A stretch of DNA of 5,067 bases from CAZEXD01 sp964516865 (GTDB lineage: Bacteria > Patescibacteriota > Minisyncoccia > Minisyncoccales > Staskawiczbacteraceae): NCBI GenBank assembly GCA_964516865.1, contig CAZEXD010000037.1:1-5067 (forward strand), given 5' to 3'. The position numbers and the translations under genes were made by a program. The notes beneath the pieces were generated by a model that made no database searches, was not told the DNA's origin, and was given only the letters and a program-made list of their open reading frames with translations. The stretch's first letter is position 1, and each line of letters opens with the position of its first letter. Positions 1 to 4,417 of the stretch are shown piece after piece.

Positions 1-791
1 TAATCCCTGAGAAGGTGTTCAAATTCAGACCCATTGTTTGTCTGGATTCTTTTGATTTGAAAAGGGACGACGGTTTCCAGTTTCCTGAAGAAGTCGGTCG
101 TGCTTTTAGAAGATGGGTTTGGATATCCGTAGCAAAAGCAAATTCTGACTTTAGATCTATGGCCGTGATAACGTACCTTTTAATGCCGTTGATGAACTTT
201 ACTATGGTATCTACTTGCAACAGATCTCCTGTTGATTCCATTCCGGCTTGGAGTCCTTTTCTTCTGAGCTTCTTTTTTTTGACTTTGTTTCTTTCTTTTA
301 AGTTTCCCGTTCTGGTGTAAAAAGACAGCTTCCGGCCATCTGGTATTTTCCTCTTGCTCTTGAGGTTTTGGAGGAGCCTGCCTATGGTGGAAGCAGACTG
401 TTCTTTCAAAGATTGCTCTCTAAAATATCTGGTTAGTAAGGGTTTGATCTTGTCTTTGCCTAATCCTGGCTGCTCTGTTTTTAACCCTATGATAAAGCCC
501 TCTATTCTTTGATCAATTGTCCTTTTTCTTCTGTTTCTCGGAGACCGACTCTTTTCGTTCGGGGATTCCAGATTTCTATTGTTCTTTTTTAATGCCTTTT
601 TCCATTCAAAAAGAGTGAACTTTTGTGGGGAAAAGCATCCATTGTTACCCTAAGCCGTGTTTTCCCGAAATACCAATACTCTGGCTTTGGACTTGGCTTT
701 GTTTGTTAGCATACGATTTCATTTTAAGGCATCGTTATACAAACGAGCAAAACCTTTAACACCATAACTGATTCTTGCTATTCTGATGCAT
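1..791 (-). pseudogene. Decayed rve/DDE integrase-type transposase, 3' part outside window
   Basis: Read on the minus strand, this is a transposase of the integrase-core type often seen in CPR genomes. One frame (codons beginning at 790, 787 and so on down to 130) gives ISYGVKGFARLYNDALK, then a helix-turn-helix region ending FTLFEWKKAL, a basic linker, and the catalytic core with GDLLQVDTIV (first catalytic Asp at 211-209) and RYVITAIDLKSEFAFA. After a -1 shift near 131 the next frame continues STTDFFRKLETVVPF and then IQTNNGSEF. In this family the last motif normally reads TDNGSEF, so the second catalytic Asp is Asn here (codon 38-36). In-frame stops lie at 721-719 (TGA) and 652-650 (TAG). 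Around 663-631 three one-base losses in homopolymer runs explain the scrambled reading; restoring them gives FREKHGLGVTMDAFSPQKF. The likely start ATG (791-789) is one base out of frame with the body. The region is richer in G+C than its neighbours (28 of 60 at 61-120). A dead insertion-sequence copy is near certain; the exact IS family is not. Confidence 0.9.
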
Positions 792-798
792 ATTTAAA

Positions 799-803
799 CT
801 CCT
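799..803 (-). promoter_or_regulatory. Ribosome binding site of the transposase remnant
   Basis: Minus-strand AGGAG lies 7 nt before the ATG at 791-789. It is the best-spaced Shine-Dalgarno sequence in the window and fixes the original start of the transposase, even though the frame is broken one base after the ATG. The resident genes mostly lack such a site. Confidence 0.6.
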
Positions 804-860
804 GCGGGGTCCAATATGTATCTGAACTTATGCAGCAGCAATCGTTTCTGCGATTTGATA

Positions 861-880
861 TTTTTTATGCTTTTTTATGC
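861..880. repeat. Tandem 10-bp direct repeat
   Basis: TTTTTTATGC occurs twice in perfect tandem at 861-870 and 871-880, with no extension on either side. It lies upstream of the transposase start, possibly at or beyond the end of the element. It may be a replication-slippage duplication or junction debris; no function can be assigned. Confidence 0.7.
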
Positions 881-1062
881 GAACTTAAATCAATAAATAT
901 TTTGGAAATTACAAAGATGCTGGTAATAAACAATGGAAAATTAGTATTTAAGATATTTAAAGCCATTATCGCGCTCAAACCAATCCCAAAAAAGAATTGA
1001 AAAAAGGACCAATTAAACCAAAAACGGCTGAAGATTGGCTAAAATTAAAACCATTTAGATAA
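877..1062 (+). pseudogene. Possible gene remnant of unknown family
   Basis: One plus-strand frame from an ATG at 877 reads MRT-stop, then INKYFGNYKDAGNKQWKISI-stop-DI-stop, then 33 codons ending TAEDWLKLKPFR before a TAA at 1060-1062. Both longer pieces share one frame and have a protein-like mix of residues (Trp, Tyr, charged). This could be the tail of a gene wrecked by the neighbouring insertion sequence. In DNA this rich in A+T, three stops in about 60 codons is also close to chance. I do not recognise the family, and the call is weak. Confidence 0.2.
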
Positions 1063-1078
1063 ATCTTTTTTTCTATTA

Positions 1079-1432
1079 TCATAATTTAGATTTTTCTTCA
1101 TTCTTTGCCTTTCTTAAAAGCCTCTCTATTTTTGCAGCCTCAGCGGTTTGTTTTTCTTCCACAAATTTTATTTGAGGAACTGGTTTCATTCGTAAACGTT
1201 TATCTAATTTTTTCTGTAATTCATAAATTGCTTTGTTTAAAATATCTAAAATATTTTTTGATTCAATAGATGGCAAAACTGCAATATAAATATTAGCGTG
1301 AGCCAAATCAATAGAGGTTTCAACCCCGGTGATAGTAACTAAAATATCTGGAGGAAAATCCATTTCTCTTAAAATAATTTTCCCTATCTCTTTTTGAACT
1401 AAAGAATTTACCCGCTCAATACGTTTGCTCAT
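1079..1432 (-). CDS. rbfA: 30S ribosome-binding factor RbfA
   Basis: RbfA is a small cytoplasmic KH-fold protein that binds the immature 30S subunit and helps 16S rRNA 5'-end maturation; it matters most in the cold. The 117 residues match the family's usual compact size. Family features seen: the N-terminal helix RIERVNSLVQKEIGKIIL (4-21), the strand VTITGVETSIDLAHANIYIAVL (32-53) with the typical S-x-DL-x-A-x-(I/V)-Y core, the helix ending LDKRLRMKPVPQIKF (76-90), and a C-terminal helix KIERLL (101-106) with a basic, acidic tail. The start is ATG at 1432-1430 and the stop is TGA. It lies 64 nt downstream of infB on the same strand, so co-transcription is likely. There is no Shine-Dalgarno before the ATG, only an A-rich leader. 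Confidence 0.95.
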   Translation of the reverse strand: MSKRIERVNSLVQKEIGKIILREMDFPPDILVTITGVETSIDLAHANIYIAVLPSIESKNILDILNKAIYELQKKLDKRLRMKPVPQIKFVEEKQTAEAAKIERLLRKAKNEEKSKL

Positions 1433-1496
1433 TTTTTTACAAAAACTCTGAAACTTATCAGCGTTAAATGCGTGCTATCCGCATAGTATCCAAAAC

Positions 1497-3020
1497 TTAC
1501 AATTCTCCCCTCCTTCTTTCTTCCGTATAGCAAATCAAAATATCTCCTTCCTGAATTTTAACATTACCCTCAAACATTATCCCACACTCATCGCCCTTAA
1601 CCAATTTTTCAACATCTTTTTTGTTTCGCTGGAGATTAATTAATTTTCCGCCGCCTATTTTTTCTTCTTTTCGCCAAACCTCAATTTTAAGTCCCTTTTT
1701 AAGTTCTCCCTGAATAATTTTTCCGCCAATAATTTGGCGGTTTTTCTCTCCCCAAAAAACCACCAAAACCTTTACTTTCCCTATCTCTTCGCGACTCACT
1801 TCTGGTTCTAATGATTTTTCCATCATCTGTCTTATTTCCTGAATCAAGTCGTAAATTACCTCAAATGTTTTTATCTTCACCTTTTTGTTTTTATCTTTTC
1901 TCATTGCTTGCAAAACCGAAGGATGAATTTTAACCCGAAAACCAACGATTTGGGCGTTTGCCACTTCTGCTGATTTTATGTCTGACTCGTTTATGTCTCC
2001 AATTTCCTCTTTTAAAATCCGTAAAACAATCTTATCTTGAGGAAGTTCTTTTAAGACATTGCTTATCGCCTCTAATGAACCCATTACATCTGCCTTCAAA
2101 ATAATATTAATAATTTTTTGTCCTTCTTTGGGTTCTATTACAGGAGGCAAAAGTTCATTTTTTTCTTCGGTTTTTCTAATATGGGCTATTGCCTCATCTG
2201 TGGTTTTGTAACTGTTGAATTCTTCACCCACTCCGGGAGTTCTCTCAAAACCCAAAATTACAACCGGCTGAGAAGGATATGCCTCTTCAATTGGTTTTCC
2301 CTGAAAATTTTCCATATTTTTGATTTTAGCAAAGGTGGAAAAAGTACCAATGATATCTTTTTTCTTTAGAATACCTTTTTTAACAATTAAAGTAGCGAGT
2401 GGTCCACGAAAGCAATCCAAGTATGATTCAATCACTATTCCTTCGGCTGGTACATTTAATTCTGTTTCTAAACTTTCCTTTTCTATTTCCGCGACTAAAA
2501 GTATCATTTCAAGAAGTTCATCTATTCCTTGTTTGGTTTTAGCCGAAATATTTATCGCCGGTATTTTACCACCCAACGATTCCACAATTATCTCGCTTTT
2601 AGCAAGTTCCCTTTTTATTCTTTCTGGATCGGCAGTGGGCTTGTCTATCTTATTAAGAGCGACAATTAAAGGAATTTTAGTTTGTTTTATAACATTAATC
2701 GCTTCTTTAGTTTGTGATTGTACACAATCAGTTGTATCAATAACCAAAATCGCAATATCGGCAACCTTCGCCCCCCTTGCTCTCATGGCGGAAAACGCCT
2801 CATGACCAGGTGTATCAATAAATGTTATTTTCTTTCCCCTTTCTTCAACCTCATAGGCACCAATATGCTGAGTAATTCCGCCCGATTCCTTTGAGGTTAT
2901 TTTAAAATCCCTAATGGCTTCTAAAAGAGAACTTTTGCCATGATCAACATGACCCAACACAACCACTATCGGCGGTCTTATACTCATATTGGTCTTTAAA
3001 TTTTCCTTTTTTTTCACCAT
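1497..3020 (-). CDS. infB: Translation initiation factor IF-2 (short form)
   Basis: IF2 is the GTPase that delivers initiator fMet-tRNA to the 30S subunit and promotes 50S joining. All G motifs are visible: P-loop GHVDHGKS (23-30), switch I GGITQHIG (47-54), DTPGH (69-73), NKID (123-126) and SAK (159-161). A beta-barrel domain II follows (about 185-275, with RGPLATLIVKKG), then the IF2 domain 3 signature ILKADVMGSLEAI (307-319), a connecting helix, and C-terminal domain IV (about 410-500), which binds the initiator tRNA in this family. At 507 residues it lacks the long N-terminal extension of E. coli IF2 (890 residues) and reaches the G domain after about 18 residues, as is usual for reduced bacteria. 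ATG at 3020-3018 is taken as start; Met12 is an alternative because no Shine-Dalgarno favours either. The gene appears intact. Confidence 0.97.
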   Translation of the reverse strand: MVKKKENLKTNMSIRPPIVVVLGHVDHGKSSLLEAIRDFKITSKESGGITQHIGAYEVEERGKKITFIDTPGHEAFSAMRARGAKVADIAILVIDTTDCVQSQTKEAINVIKQTKIPLIVALNKIDKPTADPERIKRELAKSEIIVESLGGKIPAINISAKTKQGIDELLEMILLVAEIEKESLETELNVPAEGIVIESYLDCFRGPLATLIVKKGILKKKDIIGTFSTFAKIKNMENFQGKPIEEAYPSQPVVILGFERTPGVGEEFNSYKTTDEAIAHIRKTEEKNELLPPVIEPKEGQKIINIILKADVMGSLEAISNVLKELPQDKIVLRILKEEIGDINESDIKSAEVANAQIVGFRVKIHPSVLQAMRKDKNKKVKIKTFEVIYDLIQEIRQMMEKSLEPEVSREEIGKVKVLVVFWGEKNRQIIGGKIIQGELKKGLKIEVWRKEEKIGGGKLINLQRNKKDVEKLVKGDECGIMFEGNVKIQEGDILICYTEERRRGEL

Positions 3021-3044
3021 ACTTGTTTATTTCGTTATTTAAGT

Positions 3045-3132
3045 CCAAATATCAAAATCCTAATTTCAAATCAAATCCAAGGTTCAAAATCTAAAACATT
3101 ATCTGTCATTTGGTTTAGGATTTTGGATTTGG
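3045..3132. repeat. Imperfect inverted repeat spanning the end of the DUF4446 gene
   Basis: The left arm 3045-3063 and the right arm 3115-3132 are reverse complements: 11 bp perfect (3053-3063 with 3115-3125) plus 6 bp perfect (3045-3050 with 3127-3132), separated by a 2-versus-1 base bulge. The 51-base loop is low complexity with repeated TCAAATC/TCAAAATC words. The right arm contains the stop codon and last codons (NPKS) of the DUF4446 gene. On the transcript it would form a stem-loop between that gene and infB. There is no T-tract, so it is not a classical terminator; a processing or stability element, or a dispersed repeat, is possible. Confidence 0.6.
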
Positions 3133-3603
3133 AATTTCCCGTGCCATAGCACGGTTCAATGCTTCTTGCTCTTCTTTAGATAAAGGGTAATCGCATTTAC
3201 CGGCTTTTATTGATTTGGCATAAACTCGATTACTATCATGCGCAAATAAACTGGAAATAACAACACCGTTATCTTGATTATCTAATAAAGCAATAGCAAA
3301 ACTCTGATTCCCGCCAATATCAGAAAAAGGATTAAATCGGATAACGCCAATTTTTTGAAATGTTCTTCGCGACAAATTTTCTAATTCTTTTACCCTCGCT
3401 ATTAATTCTCTAATTTCTTTTTCCTGTTTTTTTGTTTCTTCCAACTGGTTTAACAAAACATCTTCCAGGTCTTTTATTTTTTTTCCTTTAAAAATAAGAG
3501 TGAATTTTCTCTTAAATTTTAAGAAATAAATCAAAAGAAAAATATTAAAAGCGATAATTGCTCCACTAATTGTCAAAAACAAAAAAAGAATTATTTGGTC
3601 CAT
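3115..3603 (-). CDS. DUF4446 family membrane-anchored protein
   Basis: A 162-residue protein of the DUF4446 family, which is common in Firmicutes and CPR bacteria and has no established function. One hydrophobic N-terminal segment (about 5-28) followed by basic KFKRK predicts a single membrane anchor with the rest in the cytoplasm. A charged, probable coiled-coil stretch (about 43-80) is next, then the conserved core: QKIGVIRFNPF (83-93), GGNQSFA (97-103), the LLD...GVVISSLFA strand region, RVYAKSIKAGK (126-136) and YPLSKEEQEA (139-148). The start ATG at 3603-3601 has no Shine-Dalgarno. The last residues (NPKS) are encoded inside an inverted-repeat arm, so the C-terminus may be a recent addition. 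It sits 94 nt before infB and 71 nt after the upstream membrane-protein gene, same strand. The family call is from recognised core motifs; the function is unknown. Confidence 0.85.
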   Translation of the reverse strand: MDQIILFLFLTISGAIIAFNIFLLIYFLKFKRKFTLIFKGKKIKDLEDVLLNQLEETKKQEKEIRELIARVKELENLSRRTFQKIGVIRFNPFSDIGGNQSFAIALLDNQDNGVVISSLFAHDSNRVYAKSIKAGKCDYPLSKEEQEALNRAMAREIPNPKS

Positions 3604-3674
3604 AATTATTAAATAAATTTTAAGATGTTTTCTTGGCGCCCTTTTGCCTAAAATATCGAATATCCAACTTTTTC

Positions 3675-4067
3675 TTATAATTCTTTTTCTTCCAACAAAG
3701 AATTATTTTTATTTTTTTCTTTTCGAATAATCACCTTATACCAATCGTTAAAATCGTAAAAATCGTGGGCTATCAAGCCAAAAACAATTCCCCAAAAAAA
3801 TTTATGATTCGCGAATTTCCATCCTCCCATTAGCGCATAAATTATAATGGTAACTCCAAAAATCCAATGATGAAGATGAATCCGCCAGTTTTTAAAATCT
3901 ATATAAGTGTGCTTTAATGGTCCGTTCTCTACATATTTTTTATAAAAATATTTTATTCCTAAATAACCGGCAATAATTCCCAAGGCCAAAAAAATAGAAT
4001 TATAAGCAAGGGTGAATAACAAAGCGAGGGAGATAATTTTTTTCTTTTTTGTTTTTTGGGGTGACAT
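3675..4067 (-). CDS. Small multi-pass membrane protein with His-rich motif
   Basis: A 130-residue integral membrane protein that I cannot assign to a characterised family. A basic N-terminus (KTKKKK, 5-10) precedes a long hydrophobic segment (about 11-39). Two further segments lie near 66-82 and 88-103, followed by a charged, Glu/Lys/Asn-rich tail. By the positive-inside rule the N-terminus is probably cytoplasmic. The striking part is RIHLHHWIFG (62-71) at the entry to the second segment, with His88 before the third and HDFYDFNDWY (101-110) at its end. The clustered His and Asp at membrane edges could bind a metal, but that is inference with no matched catalytic template. The ATG at 4067-4065 is chosen because a GGGAGGG lies upstream. 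It is the first protein gene after tRNA-Arg in the minus-strand block. Confidence 0.75.
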   Translation of the reverse strand: MSPQKTKKKKIISLALLFTLAYNSIFLALGIIAGYLGIKYFYKKYVENGPLKHTYIDFKNWRIHLHHWIFGVTIIIYALMGGWKFANHKFFWGIVFGLIAHDFYDFNDWYKVIIRKEKNKNNSLLEEKEL

Positions 4068-4079
4068 AATCTTAAAGCG

Positions 4080-4086
4080 CCCTCCC
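4080..4086 (-). promoter_or_regulatory. Possible ribosome binding site of the membrane-protein gene
   Basis: Minus-strand GGGAGGG lies 12 nt before the ATG at 4067-4065. That is longer than the usual 5-9 nt, so it is only a moderate candidate. It is the only Shine-Dalgarno-like site before any intact gene here. Confidence 0.35.
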
Positions 4087-4096
4087 GAATTAAGCG

Positions 4097-4130
4097 GAGA
4101 TCAATTAAATTATTTAGAGGCATTGATCTC
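4097..4130. repeat. Stem-loop between tRNA-Arg and membrane-protein gene
   Basis: GAGATCAAT (4097-4105) and ATTGATCTC (4122-4130) form a perfect 9-bp inverted repeat around a 16-base A+T-rich loop. On the minus-strand transcript it follows the tRNA and precedes the membrane-protein ORF. No U-run follows, so intrinsic termination is not supported. It may be a processing site or leader structure. Confidence 0.55.
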
Positions 4131-4135
4131 ATCTT

Positions 4136-4244
4136 TGTCCCCCACTAATTTGCCTTTGCCCCTGAGAGGAATCGAACCTCTATCCAGAGCTTAGGAGTCT
4201 CTTGTTCTATCCATTGAACTACAGGGGCAAATTAGTGGGGGACA
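4136..4244. repeat. 19-bp perfect inverted repeat enclosing tRNA-Arg
   Basis: The arms 4136-4154 and 4226-4244 are perfect reverse complements (TGTCCCCCACTAATTTGCC and its complement). They flank the tRNA, and the right arm overlaps the first three bases of the mature tRNA (4226-4228). On the left side the hexamer TTTGCC is tandemly duplicated (4149-4154, 4155-4160), so either copy can pair with the right arm. In the minus-strand precursor the 5' leader and the 3' trailer would form a long stem coaxial with the acceptor stem. Confidence 0.85.
4158..4228 (-). tRNA. trnR(ccu): tRNA-Arg, anticodon CCU
   Basis: A full cloverleaf folds on the minus strand in 71 nt. The acceptor is GCCCCTG/CAGGGGC (7 perfect pairs). 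The D arm has stem GTTC/GAAC with an 8-nt loop holding GG. The anticodon arm is AGAGA/GCTCT around loop CTCCTAA, giving anticodon CCT, which reads the Arg codon AGG. The variable loop has 4 nt. The T arm is AGAGG/CCTCT with loop TTCGATT. The base after the acceptor, at 4157, is A (discriminator) and CCA is not encoded, so it must be added by a nucleotidyltransferase. The lowest anticodon-stem pair (31-39) is an A-G mismatch, which is unusual but tolerable. Confidence 0.95.
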
Positions 4245-4301
4245 GGTTGATTTTAAAACGCTTAACTCTTTTAAAAAACAAGGGGGTAAAGAATTTATAA
4301 T

Positions 4302-4330
4302 ATCTTACCACAAAACTGCGCTAAAGACAA
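4302..4330 (-). promoter_or_regulatory. Candidate sigma70-type promoter for the tRNA-led block
   Basis: On the minus strand, TTGTCT (4330-4325) and TAAGAT (4307-4302) are separated by exactly 17 nt, each matching 4 of 6 consensus bases. A TGG lies immediately before the -10, giving an extended -10 TGn. Transcription would begin near 4295, about 67 nt before the tRNA. The fit is moderate, in A+T-rich DNA where chance matches are frequent. Confidence 0.4.
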
Positions 4331-4357
4331 CATAATGCGCATTAAAATTAAGCATAA

Positions 4358-4393
4358 TATACTAAAAAACTAAAAAATGCGGTATTATATAAT
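4358..4393 (+). promoter_or_regulatory. Candidate -10 elements for the protease gene
   Basis: Plus-strand TATACT (4358-4363) and TATAAT (4388-4393) are good -10 hexamers, implying 5' leaders of roughly 48 or 18 nt before the ATG at 4418. No recognisable -35 lies at the correct distance from either, and a further TATAAT at 4296-4301 also lacks one. The region clearly must hold the protease promoter, but the exact site is uncertain. Confidence 0.3.
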
Positions 4394-4417
4394 TAATAAA
4401 AATTAATTAATAAAAAT
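4390..4417. repeat. Perfect 14-bp tandem duplication abutting the protease start
   Basis: TAATTAATAAAAAT occurs at 4390-4403 and again at 4404-4417, with the ATG directly following. The second copy supplies the whole immediate 5' leader where a ribosome binding site would normally sit, and no Shine-Dalgarno is present in it. The first copy overlaps the TATAAT at 4388-4393. Confidence 0.85.

Larger units (their letters stand above)
792..1078. other. Intergenic stretch between transposase remnant and rbfA
   Basis: This 287-bp stretch holds no intact gene. Its right part (about 861-1078) is strongly A+T-rich and its left part probably contains the end of the insertion sequence. Because the other end of the element lies outside the window, terminal inverted repeats and a target duplication cannot be identified. 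No convincing rho-independent terminator follows rbfA: the DNA after its stop is A-rich with only a weak GATAA/TTATC pairing (about 1062-1080) and no G+C-rich stem. Confidence 0.6.

Noticed and set aside
15..320. Plus-strand open frame of 101 codons
   Set aside because: It lies antisense to the integrase core of the transposase, and its translation is low-complexity (Phe/Leu/Ser-rich) with no domain. It is a shadow of the minus-strand remnant.
719..721. In-frame TGA in the transposase as a possible recoded codon (Gly in Gracilibacteria/Absconditabacteria)
   Set aside because: rbfA ends naturally with TGA at 1081-1079, infB has no internal TGA, and the transposase also carries TAG and frameshifts. 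Decay explains it better than an altered genetic code.
2118..2805. Two plus-strand open frames (83 and 161 codons)
   Set aside because: Both are antisense to infB, which has all GTPase motifs intact; their translations are Phe/Ser/Ile-rich and match no family.
4097..4130. Rho-independent terminator after the tRNA
   Set aside because: The stem is A+T-rich with a 16-base loop and is not followed by a T-run on either strand.
4012..4194. Plus-strand open frame of 60 codons
   Set aside because: It crosses the start of the membrane-protein gene, a stem-loop and half of the tRNA, so it cannot be a credible gene.
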